Positions 55,512 to 64,000 of a stretch of DNA of 64,000 bases are shown one piece after another. How positions within the stretch are numbered: the first letter of the stretch is position 1; each line of letters starts with the position of its first letter. The DNA lies in contig NC_019675.1 in the NCBI RefSeq assembly GCF_000316515.1, positions 1,265,964 through 1,329,963 on the forward strand. Reading direction: 5' to 3'. Both the position numbers and the translations under genes were made by a program. The notes beneath the pieces are model-generated. The model was not told the origin of the DNA. It searched no databases and saw only the letters and a program-made list of their open reading frames with translations. This DNA comes from Cyanobium gracile PCC 6307. GTDB taxonomy: Bacteria > Cyanobacteriota > Cyanobacteriia > PCC-6307 > Cyanobiaceae.

Positions 55512-55996
55512 CCCGGCTGCAGCCGCTGCCTCTGCAGGAGTTGCGGCTGCTGAGCGAGGGTCGCACTTGGACGGTCGACCAGCCGATCGCGGGCCTGGCC
55601 AGCCTCACGCCCGTACGCGGGCGGGTGCGGGCCCTCCACCACGGCACGGTGCTGGAGGTCGAGGGCACGGCGGACACGATCATCACCCTCTGCTGCGACC
55701 GCTGCCTGCAGACTTACAGCCACGCCCTTGGCGCCAGCGCCCGGGAGCTGCTGGAGATCGCCGTGGCCGGCCCCGAGGAGGAGGAGGTGGTGTTCGCGGC
55801 CGAGGATCCGGTGGAGTGCCTCGATCCGGGGGGCAGCTTCGATCCGGAGCGCTGGCTATTCGAGCAGCTCAGCCTGCAGCTGCCCCTGGTGAACCGCTGC
55901 GGCCCCGACTGCCCCGGCCCGCCGCTGCCCGCGGACGTCGGCGGCGACCCAGGGGACGTTGACCCCCGCTGGGCGGCCCTCCGCTCCCTGCGCTGA
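55508..55996 (+). CDS. DUF177/YceD family protein
   Basis: Protein of 162 residues. [27 protein letters not shown] carries the CxxC of the family, and a second pair is in NRCGPDCPG. YceD proteins are linked to 23S rRNA maturation. It overlaps yidC by 4 bp and the ATPase follows 3 bp later. Confidence 0.85.
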   Translation: MTRLQPLPLQELRLLSEGRTWTVDQPIAGLASLTPVRGRVRALHHGTVLEVEGTADTIITLCCDRCLQTYSHALGASARELLEIAVAGPEEEEVVFAAEDPVECLDPGGSFDPERWLFEQLSLQLPLVNRCGPDCPGPPLPADVGGDPGDVDPRWAALRSLR

Positions 55997-55999
55997 GCC

Positions 56000-57490
56000 A
56001 TGGTCCACGACCTGGGCGATCAGCTGGATCTTCTGATCCGCTCCCGCACGCCGATCCTCTGGATCCGCAGCCTCGAGGAGGAGCGGGTGGAGGGCCTGCT
56101 GGAGCGGGCCGCGCAGCGCCTGGGGGGCCGCACCCTGCTGAGCTGGGACTTCATCGGTGGGCTGAGCGGTTCCCCGGGCCTGGAGGGACAGGCGGTGCGT
56201 CAGCCGATGGCGGCCCTCGGCGCCCTCGACGGGCTTCCGGCCGAGCAGGGGGCGATCCTGCTGCTGAAGGACTTCCACCGCTACGCCGACGATCCCGGCG
56301 TCTGCCGGCGCCTGCGCAACCTGGCCGCGGGCCTGCGCCAGGTGCCCCACACCCTGGTGATCAGCGCCCCGGAATGGCAGCTGCCGCGGGAGTTGGAGGA
56401 CAGCGTCACCCTGCTGGAGCTGCCCCTGCCCGAGGCCGGGGAGATCGGCCGCCTGCTGCGGGCCATCGCCGAAGCCAGCGGCCAGCCCCTGCAGCCGGGG
56501 GTGCTGGAGCAGCTCACCGCCGCCTGCCACGGGCTGAGCGAGCAGCGGGTGCGCCAGCTGGCGGCCCGGGCCCTGGCCCGGCGGGGCCAGCTGGGCATCG
56601 AGGACCTGGCTGAGGTGCTGGAGGAGAAGCGCCAGGCCATCGCCCGCAGCGAACTGCTGGAGTACTGCCCCACCGAGGCCACCCCCGCCGACATCGGCGG
56701 CCTGGAGACCCTCAAGCACTGGCTGGAGCAGCGCCACCGGGCCTTCAGCGAGGAGGCCCAGCGCTACGGCCTGCCCCTGCCCCGGGGGGTGCTGCTGATC
56801 GGCCCCCAGGGCACCGGCAAGTCGCTCACCGCCAAGGCGATCGCCCACAGCTGGGGTATGCCGCTGCTGCGCCTCGACGTGGGCCGCCTGTTCGCCGGTT
56901 TGGTGGGGGCCAGTGAGGCGCGGACCCGGGAGATGATCCAGCGGGCCGAGGCCATGGCCCCCTGCGTGCTCTGGATCGACGAGATCGACAAGGGCTTCGG
57001 CGGTGGCGACGGCCGCAGCGACGGCGGCACCAGTCAGCGGGTGCTGGCCAGCCTGCTGACCTGGATGGCGGAAAAGAGCAGCGCCGTGTTCGTGGTGGCC
57101 ACCGCCAACGCCGTGGAGCGGCTGCCGGCGGAACTGCTGCGCAAGGGCCGTTTCGACGAGATCTTCCTGCTGGAGCTGCCCGATGCGGAGGAACGCCGGG
57201 CGATCCTGGATCTGCAGCTGCGGCGGCGGCGGCCCCGGCATGCCATCCCCCTGGATGTGCTGGTGGACCGCACCGCCGATTTCTCCGGCGCCGAACTGGA
57301 GCAGACCGTGATCGAGGCCATGCACCTGGCCTTCGGCGAAGGCCGCGAGCTCGGCGAGGCCGACCTGATCGCGGCGGCCAGCCAGGTGGTGCCCCTCTCG
57401 CGCACGGCCCGGGAGCAGCTGGAGGCCCTGCGCAGCTGGGCCAGCAGCGGCCGGGCGCGGCCGGCCTCAGGCGCCGGGAGGGCTTCCTGA
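56000..57490 (+). CDS. AAA ATPase, Ycf46-like
   Basis: Protein of 496 residues. An N-terminal domain (about 1-230) precedes an AAA+ module with Walker A GPQGTGKS near 268-275, Walker B CVLWIDEIDKGFGGG, and the sensor and arginine-finger region LRKGRFDEIFLLELPD. It resembles the plastid- and cyanobacterial Ycf46 family, linked to inorganic carbon and photosynthesis regulation. Cotranscribed with DUF177. Confidence 0.82.
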   Translation: MVHDLGDQLDLLIRSRTPILWIRSLEEERVEGLLERAAQRLGGRTLLSWDFIGGLSGSPGLEGQAVRQPMAALGALDGLPAEQGAILLLKDFHRYADDPGVCRRLRNLAAGLRQVPHTLVISAPEWQLPRELEDSVTLLELPLPEAGEIGRLLRAIAEASGQPLQPGVLEQLTAACHGLSEQRVRQLAARALARRGQLGIEDLAEVLEEKRQAIARSELLEYCPTEATPADIGGLETLKHWLEQRHRAFSEEAQRYGLPLPRGVLLIGPQGTGKSLTAKAIAHSWGMPLLRLDVGRLFAGLVGASEARTREMIQRAEAMAPCVLWIDEIDKGFGGGDGRSDGGTSQRVLASLLTWMAEKSSAVFVVATANAVERLPAELLRKGRFDEIFLLELPDAEERRAILDLQLRRRRPRHAIPLDVLVDRTADFSGAELEQTVIEAMHLAFGEGRELGEADLIAAASQVVPLSRTAREQLEALRSWASSGRARPASGAGRAS

Positions 57491-57650
57491 GGCGAATCGG
57501 CACGAAAGTGGAAGACTTTCATTGCATCGACGGGGCCCGATGTAACGGCTTCATGAAGAACAACCACGCCTGGTAACAGCTTGGCGGGGGCGGCGGTGAC
57601 GAACGATTCATCGCCCGTAGCGTCAGGCCATCAACCGTGATGAAGCCGCC

Positions 57651-57839
57651 GTGACCCCGAGCCCCAGCCCCCGCTCCGGCAGCGAACTCACCTCCCAGCT
57701 CGCCGTGGCCAGCCTCGGGGCCGGCGTGATCACCACCCTGGCGGTGGCCCAGGGCCAGAGCCCCCTGACGGCCCTCGGCATCACCCTGTTCTCGGCCGTG
57801 GCGGCCGTGGTGGTGGGCCAGGTGATCGCCAGCAACTGA
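57651..57839 (+). CDS. Small membrane protein
   Basis: Protein of 62 residues from GTG 57651. Two hydrophobic helices (LAVASLGAGVITTLAVAQG and LGITLFSAVAAVVVGQVIA) separated by SPLTA. Looks like a conserved picocyanobacterial small protein; function unknown. It is the last gene with the GC-rich chromosomal character. Confidence 0.55.
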   Translation: MTPSPSPRSGSELTSQLAVASLGAGVITTLAVAQGQSPLTALGITLFSAVAAVVVGQVIASN

Positions 57840-58056
57840 GCAACCAGCCCTTGCCCGCCGCGACAGCCCTCCCCCTGCGGGCCCTGATGCCCGCCCTGGC
57901 CAACAAGACGTACTTCAACTACGCAAGAGCTACTCAAGAAGTCAGTCATTGCAATGGGTTTAGGGCCATCACAGAGGAGACATGGGCCACACCTTGGGCC
58001 ACATTGCCAGGAAGGGGGCACTGAACATCCAGATCAAATGCCTGCAAAACAGCCTG

Positions 58057-58470
58057 TCACCACTCCTCGGGCAGCTCCTGACGCCGCCTCAGCTCATGGT
58101 TGACTGCCTTCGGATCCTCTGGGTCAGCGAGGCCTTGGCCAGGGAGGCAGCGGTATGGGCCTGTTGACCCATAGCCCTTTGGCATACTGGCCCTGATCTC
58201 CCTCAACAGGGCCAAGGCTTCCATCAAAAGAGACCGATCCTCTGAATGTTGCCGGCAGGTTTCGTCCAGAATCATCGAAAGCCCACCTGCAAGAGCCTGA
58301 TCATTGCGGGCCGCACCTCGCACGACTTGGGCCTCAATCTGCTCGTGGCTTGCTCCGAACTCAGACCGAAGCCTGGCAAGTTCATTGGCGGTGTTCGCCT
58401 CCGTCCTGCAGTTGGCTTTGAGGAGCCGTTGGGTCACCTCACTCTGGTCGCGTGCGGGTTCGTAGCTCAT
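58057..58470 (-). CDS. Hypothetical coiled-coil protein
   Basis: Protein of 137 residues from ATG 58470; TTG 58479 is an alternative. Starts MSYEPARDQSEVTQRLLKANC. The first 95 residues are helical and charged, the tail Pro/Gly-rich. High third-position GC supports coding. It overlaps the frame of the divergent gene beginning near 58469. No domain recognised. Confidence 0.5.
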   Translation of the reverse strand: MSYEPARDQSEVTQRLLKANCRTEANTANELARLRSEFGASHEQIEAQVVRGAARNDQALAGGLSMILDETCRQHSEDRSLLMEALALLREIRASMPKGYGSTGPYRCLPGQGLADPEDPKAVNHELRRRQELPEEW

Positions 58471-58533
58471 GGATGCCAAGCAGGGCGGGACAGGTTGTCT
58501 GCATACCCCTGAGTGTATTCCCGGTACTTCTCA

Positions 58534-59290
58534 GGTGATCGCCAGATCATGGCCAGAATCTCAACTGGCACAGTTGACCCTGGAGCTATTCGCTAAGTAC
58601 GCTTCTGATGAGTTGCATCTCCCCAAGATGGTGGAAGAAAAAAAGCAATCCGGGAGAGTGATCGCGACACTTCCGCTAGGGATCTATTCAAAACTAGAAG
58701 AGGTCGCAACAAAAGAGGGCAGAGCAGTCGGCAATCTTGCCGGCTTCATACTAGAAGAATGGGTGCGATCAGAAATCGACAAGGAATTCTACTGTCCACG
58801 CGAGATATACAAACTACTAACCGATCACCTGAATAATGCCGAAAAGTCCGAAAAGCAGGAGTCCCAGGAGACTGACAAGGAGAAAAAACATTCTATCCTT
58901 ATGCGGCTGTTTCGCGACATAGACAAGAGATTTATATCTGCACTATATCACCCAACCGATAGAGATGTAATGTATGAACTGGAAAAGCCGTACAGTGTTG
59001 CTGGAGGGTTGCAACTTAATGAGTTCATGGCAACCCTTATTGAGGCCGCAGAATACGCACCGGCTGTAATTCCACAAATATTCGAGCGAATTGGGCCAGT
59101 TCCTGATGCGGATGCAATTTACGATCCAAGCGAAGGCCGGATCAACGCCCTAGATCAGTACATTTCTAGAATCGACAGACTTGAAGGAAGTCCAGGGTTT
59201 GATCTAAAGTGGATTTCTAGATGTAAGTTAGCAGTACGGGAGTCAATCCGATATGTACCAGAGGGCGAGTGGCTAAAATATCAAGGCTGA
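58534..59290 (+). CDS. Hypothetical protein with ribbon-helix-helix-like N-terminus
   Basis: The frame is open from ATG 58469. GTG 58534 is preferred because 58469 would overlap the start of the minus-strand gene; ATG 58628 is a third candidate. The segment GRVIATLPLGIYSKLEEVATKEGRAVGNLAGFILEEWV resembles a CopG-type ribbon-helix-helix DNA-binding unit (beta strand, then two helices). The rest is charged and unrecognised. AT-rich compared with the chromosomal genes. A regulator of this mobile region is a reasonable guess. Confidence 0.5.
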
Positions 59291-59504
59291 CTAATGCGCT
59301 ATCATCCAATCCCCCCATCAACGCCATCACAGCCGCAATAATAGGAGTCCAACGCTCCAAGACAGCCTCCCTCTCAGGGGTATTTGGCTCAGTGGCTCTG
59401 CCCTCATCTGACAAGGAGTCCATCAGCTTCTGAAGCTCAGCGAGTCGGATGGCACGGTCGCCAGGCAAAATCGGTCTTCCAGAACTAGCATCGTAAGGAC
59501 TCAA
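59217..59504 (-). CDS. Possible small protein
   Basis: Protein of 95 codons from TTG 59504, bounded upstream by a stop. LAELQKLMDSLSDEGR forms a helix and PIIAAVMALMGGLDDSALVSLD a second, hydrophobic one. It overlaps the 3' end of the convergent gene by 74 bp. Coding is plausible but not certain. Confidence 0.38.
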   Translation of the reverse strand: MSPYDASSGRPILPGDRAIRLAELQKLMDSLSDEGRATEPNTPEREAVLERWTPIIAAVMALMGGLDDSALVSLDILATRPLVHIGLTPVLLTYI

Positions 59505-59513
59505 GCTACAGCG

Positions 59514-60044
59514 ATGGGATCAGCAGCTGCATTCATCTTAGGCTCACTATCAACACTGAGCGTATCAGCACCTCTGTACGCCCAAGTACCCAAGGATCTC
59601 CATACCTTGTGCCTGCCTGCCAAAGACTACCAGGGATGCATCAGGGCTCAGCAAGGGATTCCGAATGAACCAACACGGTCAGTGATTGACCAAGGTGCGG
59701 GTCTGGCCTCAGGCAACTCCTGTCCAGCGGGCTATGCATACGTGGGAATGGGAAATTGCCAGTACGTAACCTGCATCTATCCGTCGACAGACCTTGGACA
59801 CGATCAACTGGTAGCTGGGAAGAGTAAGTGGGGCTGCAAATACAACTGGCTTCGGGGTGCCGGGGAGTTAAGGCTAGGTGGTGCCACCCTCAGAGCAGGC
59901 AACAACCCAGAGTGCCCTCCTGGAGAGCCAATGATTGGGTGGAACAACACTTGTGAAACCAGTGGGAAAGGCATAGATCTCAGCAGCCCACCGATTACGG
60001 AGCCACCCAGAGGCAACACTCTCCGCAGACCGACAGAGCTGTAG
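59514..60044 (+). CDS. Secreted Cys-containing protein
   Basis: Protein of 176 residues with an N-terminal signal (GSAAAFILGSLSTLSVSAPLYAQ). A C-x7-C pair in TLCLPAKDYQGCIRAQ and further Cys pairs downstream suggest disulfides. The first mature segment resembles small exported proteins repeated in picocyanobacterial genomes. Function unknown. Confidence 0.6.
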   Translation: MGSAAAFILGSLSTLSVSAPLYAQVPKDLHTLCLPAKDYQGCIRAQQGIPNEPTRSVIDQGAGLASGNSCPAGYAYVGMGNCQYVTCIYPSTDLGHDQLVAGKSKWGCKYNWLRGAGELRLGGATLRAGNNPECPPGEPMIGWNNTCETSGKGIDLSSPPITEPPRGNTLRRPTEL

Positions 60045-60186
60045 TAGATCGGAGCATATCTTTAATTGATAAATGGTCAACTACCACAGCCCCTGATCGG
60101 GCAGCCTGAGCAAGGGTATCGGCCGCAACATTCTCTTTTATGCGATTCTGCTGTCACTCGCTAAAATACCGCAAACCTATTCGATA

Positions 60187-60423
60187 GTGGCTGTGGGATG
60201 CATCTCTGGGATTCTTGGCATCGTGGGGATTGTTCGACTGTGGGGAACCTCTCTTGGATGGTTGCTGGTCGCGCTCTACGTCCTTGAATGGATCTACGTG
60301 GGCGGGATGAGACAGATTGCCTCAAAAGAGGGAACACGCAGCTTAACTGGAGGCATGGTGTTTATCGGCACTGCTCTTCAGGTTGCGATTGTAGCAATAG
60401 CCATAAGCAGCTTCTTCAAGTGA
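60187..60423 (+). CDS. Small membrane protein
   Basis: Protein of 78 residues from GTG 60187, with three hydrophobic stretches (ISGILGIVGIVRLW, LGWLLVALYVLEWIYVGG, MVFIGTALQVAIVAIAISSFF). The frame continues upstream without a stop to about 60095 and encodes another hydrophobic helix there (NILFYAILLSLAKI), but no ATG or GTG starts it. Either the gene is longer with an unusual start, or it is truncated. Confidence 0.4.
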   Translation: MAVGCISGILGIVGIVRLWGTSLGWLLVALYVLEWIYVGGMRQIASKEGTRSLTGGMVFIGTALQVAIVAIAISSFFK

Positions 60424-60587
60424 CGGCGACCACATGTTGATCCGTTAGCTATACATCCCTCGAATAGCGAAGGTAGGTTGGCGCAGGTTGTCGTCCGACG
60501 AATTGAGTGCTACTGCCACGGCAAGGACCATCATCCAACAATCAGCCACCACAGCCCCTCTGAGCCCAGAGCACAGCGGCTGCTCGT

Positions 60588-60700
60588 CTAGTCGTACCAA
60601 GTGGTTCGGCGGTCGGCCATGTATCCGGGGAAAGTTCGGCCCTTCTGGCTGTAGCCACGGTAGACCGCAGCTGTAGTGCTAGCCGTACCAAGGGGTTCGG
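60588..60700. repeat. 22-bp direct repeat pair
   Basis: Copies at 60588-60609 and 60679-60700 share 20 of 22 bases (consensus CTAG-CGTACCAA-GGTTCGG). A partial inverted copy, CTTGGTACGACTAG, lies at 63955-63968 and is the exact reverse complement of 60588-60601. The copies are 91 bp apart and flank the primase gene region together with the right-hand copy. Confidence 0.6.
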
Positions 60701-60899
60701 TGTCTACCCGATAGGACATGTAGGCCAGAAGAGACGGCGCAATTCGATCGCCGCTTCTCGCCATCAACAACCACACGCCTCCCGAGAGGATCGCATCCAA
60801 GCTCGCTGCTTGGGGGTAGGTATTTGCCGCGCGATACAGCGGCCGTAGGTCATCCATGCTCTGACGGATGATAACGAACAACCAAACAGTATCGATCAA
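60588..60899 (-). CDS. Possible small protein
   Basis: Open frame of 103 codons from ATG 60899 (ATG 60857 is an alternative), starting MIDTVWLFVIIRQSMDD. Codon positions look coding and composition is balanced. It carries two DNA repeats in different frames, so either the repeats arose independently or the frame is chance. The plus strand from 60424 to 60921 has no convincing gene. Confidence 0.38.
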   Translation of the reverse strand: MIDTVWLFVIIRQSMDDLRPLYRAANTYPQAASLDAILSGGVWLLMARSGDRIAPSLLAYMSYRVDTEPLGTASTTAAVYRGYSQKGRTFPGYMADRRTTWYD

Positions 60900-60921
60900 T
60901 CATTTATCACACGACTGACCC

Positions 60922-61149
60922 GTGTCTAACTACATCAATCCCAAGCCAAACCAACAGCCGAGAGTTGGATTCAAGCCAGCCGAGACTCCCGTTGAAGCCT
61001 TGAATCAGTTGAACGCAACACTGCGGAAGATCAGCTACATCTTGGAGGCCTTGAACGAATCGGTTCGTGAAGCCAACGTCAAGCCACAAGACCGAGACTA
61101 CGAGGAGAACGATCTTGGCTTCTTCAACGATGCCGACGTGAGAGGCTAA
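60922..61149 (+). CDS. Small protein upstream of primase-helicase
   Basis: Protein of 75 residues from GTG 60922. A central helix (ALNQLNATLRKISYILEALNESVREAN) is flanked by Pro-rich and acidic ends. It precedes the primase by 4 bp, so it may be an accessory replication factor or regulator. No family recognised. Confidence 0.55.
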   Translation: MSNYINPKPNQQPRVGFKPAETPVEALNQLNATLRKISYILEALNESVREANVKPQDRDYEENDLGFFNDADVRG

Positions 61150-61153
61150 GACG

Positions 61154-63616
61154 ATGACGGCATTGGAAACAACCAACCAGTCAACTGGTCTGGATCGTGG
61201 GCCCATCTTGCTGTGCTCAACCCACCAGCACCACATCACCGGCAAGCCACCGGAGCACCGGAGGAGCGTCTATCGGGGCCTGGGAGACGGCTGGATCAGC
61301 CAAGAGCTTTCCCCTGAGGAGTTGATCGATACCCTCACGGTGGTTGGCGAGGCTATCGCCCCTGGTCAATATCAGCCCGGACGCCATGAGATCGACAATC
61401 GAGACGGCGACGGAGGCGATCGGATCTGGATCCCGATACCTGAGGAGACTCCGGGGGCCACGGCCCGCAAGTCTCGGGAGACTTTTCTCAGATCAAACAT
61501 CTACTTTGTGGACTACGACAACGACCCCGAGAAGGGAGACGGCCTGAGTTGGGAAGCAGCTAAGACAGAGCCGCTGTTCATTGAGTCGGCCCTGTTCGCC
61601 TATACAACCCCCAACCACCTGACCCAAGGCAAGGGAGACCGATTCCGTGTCGTCTTCCGGCTGGACGAAACCATCACCGATGTGGACACCTACATCAGCC
61701 ACCACCGAGAAATGTGTTCGTTCCTGAGTCCTGGATTCGATCGGTCGATGGGTCCGGCCCAGTGCGTCTTCGGGAATCCTGGGGCCCTGGTTCACGTCTT
61801 CGACCTGGGCAACACCCTCACTGTGCGGCGCCACTCTGGTTCAACCAACGAGGGTCAGCATCACAGCCTATCGGGGCGCTGTGGGGATCTGGACCGACTC
61901 AGATCGACCCTGGAGCTCATCAACAGCGACTGCGACCACAACACCTGGAAGCAAGTCGGCTCGGCGGTCCGAAACCTCACCTCAACCGATGAGGAGGCCG
62001 GACTCGATGTCTGGCTCTGGTGGTGTGAGAAGGATGGGTACCCCGGCTTCAACCACGACCACTGTGCCGGCTTCTTTCGTCGGCTGAGCCCTGAGCCCGA
62101 GCACGGAGGTTGGGGACGGCTGGAGAGTCTGGCTGGGATCGAGTACGAGGAGCCCGTGGTTGAGCCACCTCTGACGCCGGAGGAGGCCATCGAGCTATTC
62201 GGCACCTGGCCTGGGGGATTCAGCATCACCAGCACCTTGGCTCTGGCTTCAACCAGTGAGCAGATCGTGGAGGCTGACTCCATTGGGGCCCTGAAGATTG
62301 ATTCAACCAGCGGCAAGAAGATACTTTGTCTCACCTCAAGATCTACCCCCATCGACATGACCTACGCCAAGACATCAAGGATTCGGAGTAACCACCTGTT
62401 GCCGCTGTTCCGGGTGCTCCAGCACGAACATCACCTCAGCTACGACGTGGTGAAGCGGATGGTCTACATCGACGATGCGCCGATCCCTGAGCTCAACCTC
62501 AAGACGATGTATCTGGCTCTCAGTGAAGAGCACGACATGGTGTTCCCACGGGAGGAAACTGCCGAGGTCATCATGCGGCTGGCCTTGGAGAATCAGTTCG
62601 ACCCCTTCGAGCGGGAGATGCTGAGGATCGAGCGGGAGGCTGAACCAATCGACATCTCGAGCCTGAGCAGCCGTTACCTGGGCACAACGAACCCGTTATA
62701 TGACACCTTCCTTGAGAAGTGGCTGGTTGCGTTTGTCGGCCGTCAGCTTCACCCAGGTTTGTACTACCGAAACATGCCGGTTCTGAAGGGTGCCCAGAAC
62801 ATCGGCAAGGACGCCATGGGGCAAATCTTGGCTGGTGAAGGCAACTGGATGAGTGTTGGCAGCAACGTGAGCTTCGACAACCGGGACTTCCTGCTGGCTG
62901 CTCACTCGAAGAACCTGCTGAACTTCGCTGAGTTGGAGGTCACAACCAAGCGGGTTGTCGAGGGTGCCCTCAAGGACTTCCTGAGTTCAAGAGAGGATAC
63001 TTTTGCCCCGAAGTATTCCAACCAGGCTACAACCACCCCAAGGCGATTCAGCTACTGGGGAAGCTGCAACAGAGACGACTTCCTGACTGACCTTACCGGG
63101 AACAGTCGATTCCACGTGATCCCTGTCGAATTCGATCGAACCAAGGGAGAGATGATCAACCTGGAGCGGCTGAAGTCGGAACGGAATGGGATCCTGGCTC
63201 GGGCCATCGAGTTGTTCCGGGAGTGGCAAGCTGGTCGATATGACCTGGAGCTCTCAAAGGAGGAGATGAGCCAGAGTGAGGGGATGAACCGGGAATACAT
63301 CGAGGAGAGTGTCTATCTGGAAGCCCTGAGCGAGGCCTTCAAGGGTCGAACCACCATCAAGATCGGTGAGGCCTACGTGGCGTTGGATCTGAGTGCCCGA
63401 GATCAGGCTAACCGTCAGATCACCAACCAAGTCAAGGCGGCGCTGGTTCAGCTTGGGTTCAACCAGTTGAAGTCACCGGTCAAGGATCGGAATCGACGGA
63501 ACCACAAGGTATGGGTTCGTGAAGGCCACAAGCCTGACGCCAACGAGGTGGTCGAGAGAGGCGGTTCACATTTTGCTTCCTTGGTCGAAGAGTCCAACCA
63601 TCCGGCCGACTTCTGA
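61154..63616 (+). CDS. Primase-helicase of mobile element (AEP primase plus VirE/DUF5906-like helicase)
   Basis: Protein of 820 residues with the arrangement of a replication protein from phage satellites and integrated elements. An N-terminal archaeo-eukaryotic-primase-like domain has IYFVDYDND with D120 and D122 as likely metal ligands and a following DRFRVVFRLDE strand. A PriCT-2-like helical segment follows around residues 235-330 (KQVGSAVRNLTSTDEEAGLDVWLWW). The C-terminal D5/VirE-type ATPase has a P-loop GAQNIGKD at 546-553 and a Walker B-like FAELE about 40 residues later. Asp follows the P-loop Lys where Ser or Thr is usual; I believe this also occurs in related mobile-element helicases. 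Composition is distinct from the core. Confidence 0.8.
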   Translation: MTALETTNQSTGLDRGPILLCSTHQHHITGKPPEHRRSVYRGLGDGWISQELSPEELIDTLTVVGEAIAPGQYQPGRHEIDNRDGDGGDRIWIPIPEETPGATARKSRETFLRSNIYFVDYDNDPEKGDGLSWEAAKTEPLFIESALFAYTTPNHLTQGKGDRFRVVFRLDETITDVDTYISHHREMCSFLSPGFDRSMGPAQCVFGNPGALVHVFDLGNTLTVRRHSGSTNEGQHHSLSGRCGDLDRLRSTLELINSDCDHNTWKQVGSAVRNLTSTDEEAGLDVWLWWCEKDGYPGFNHDHCAGFFRRLSPEPEHGGWGRLESLAGIEYEEPVVEPPLTPEEAIELFGTWPGGFSITSTLALASTSEQIVEADSIGALKIDSTSGKKILCLTSRSTPIDMTYAKTSRIRSNHLLPLFRVLQHEHHLSYDVVKRMVYIDDAPIPELNLKTMYLALSEEHDMVFPREETAEVIMRLALENQFDPFEREMLRIEREAEPIDISSLSSRYLGTTNPLYDTFLEKWLVAFVGRQLHPGLYYRNMPVLKGAQNIGKDAMGQILAGEGNWMSVGSNVSFDNRDFLLAAHSKNLLNFAELEVTTKRVVEGALKDFLSSREDTFAPKYSNQATTTPRRFSYWGSCNRDDFLTDLTGNSRFHVIPVEFDRTKGEMINLERLKSERNGILARAIELFREWQAGRYDLELSKEEMSQSEGMNREYIEESVYLEALSEAFKGRTTIKIGEAYVALDLSARDQANRQITNQVKAALVQLGFNQLKSPVKDRNRRNHKVWVREGHKPDANEVVERGGSHFASLVEESNHPADF

Positions 63617-64000
63617 AGACCACTTGTGATGCGACGGTTGGCTGACTGTTGTACCGACTATTCGCTGGGAACCTTCTGGCTACCGGCTCTAACCATGGGG
63701 TGGTAGCCACGGGATCCCTTAGGGCGGTTGGAGTCTGGAGAGTTGGCTACCTGGCTACCGAGAAAAACGTCACTTTAGAAAGTAGATTTAATATGACTTC
63801 CCATATACATAGCCCCTCCTATAAGGAAGTGTGGGGGCTCGTTTCGGCGGTAGTCCAGTAGCCAATCGCTGAGATCCCCTGGGGCGGTTGAGGTTTCGAG
63901 GGATCGGGGCTGGTAGCCAGGTGGTAGCCGGTGTCAGGGGAACCGACGTGATCCCTTGGTACGACTAGGGCTACCGGGGTTCGGGGGTGGTAGCCACGGG
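63617..64000. repeat. Iteron-like GGTAGCC cluster, putative replication origin
   Basis: No gene is convincing here. GGTAGCC or its complement GGCTACC occurs eight times: 63678, 63702, 63745, 63753, 63912, 63923, 63969 and 63989. A 17-bp direct repeat (GGGGTGGTAGCCACGGG) is found at 63697-63713 and 63984-64000. GATCCC-GGGCGGTTG also recurs at 63713 and 63873. An AT-rich stretch around 63765-63830 separates the two halves. A repeat cluster with an AT-rich core directly after a primase-helicase suggests an origin. The cluster may continue past the window. Confidence 0.65.

Noticed and set aside
1-64000. CRISPR array
   Set aside because: No regularly spaced repeats of CRISPR length were seen; the repeat clusters are short and without equal spacers.

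Overview
The window comes from a high-GC picocyanobacterium of the Synechococcus/Cyanobium type. This rests on the core gene content: an rpmH-rnpA-PH domain-yidC cluster, a Ycf46-like AAA ATPase, LrtA-type hibernation factor, YlqD, DUF2808, a cyanobacterial pyruvate dehydrogenase E2, iron superoxide dismutase and a phasin-like protein. No 16S or other marker allows a species call.

Positions 1-21751 form a defence island. It carries a class 1 DISARM system: drmD (82-3420), drmMI (3423-7598), drmA (11725-15270), drmB (15279-17192) and drmC (17189-17974). The system is split between drmMI and drmA by an AT-rich two-gene cassette and an oppositely oriented Fic gene. The cassette encodes a DGQ(H)R-like protein and a partner with a HEPN-like R-x4-H motif. 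It is bracketed by a perfect 14-bp inverted repeat (7631-7644 and 10130-10143). To the right lie two unrecognised genes, an ArdC-like antirestriction gene with its terminator, and a block of 12-bp repeats. The region ends at 21705-21751 in the 3' half of a tRNA-Ala(GGC) gene, the signature of a tRNA-integrated element whose other end lies left of the window.

Positions 21865-57839 are mostly chromosomal genes: a sulfatase with its formylglycine-generating enzyme; a pilin-like protein and AraC regulator; two MscS-type channels; lnt, a phasin-like gene, an FKBP isomerase, sodB and queA; pdhC, broken by two single-base losses in homopolymers; an acyl-CoA synthetase and lipB; hpf, deoC, recO and an MFS transporter; glycosyltransferases; a receiver and histidine kinase pair; sppA and aroH; and the rpmH to yidC cluster followed by DUF177 and the AAA ATPase.

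From about 57.9 kb the composition drops and small orphan genes appear on both strands, followed by a predicted primase-helicase (61154-63616) of the kind carried by phage satellites and other mobile elements. Directly behind it is an iteron-like cluster with eight copies of GGTAGCC or its complement in about 320 bp. This is probably the replication module and origin of a second mobile element that continues beyond the right edge.

The best candidate for an undescribed system is the repeat-bracketed DGQR/HEPN cassette inside the DISARM operon, with the antisense Fic gene next to it.
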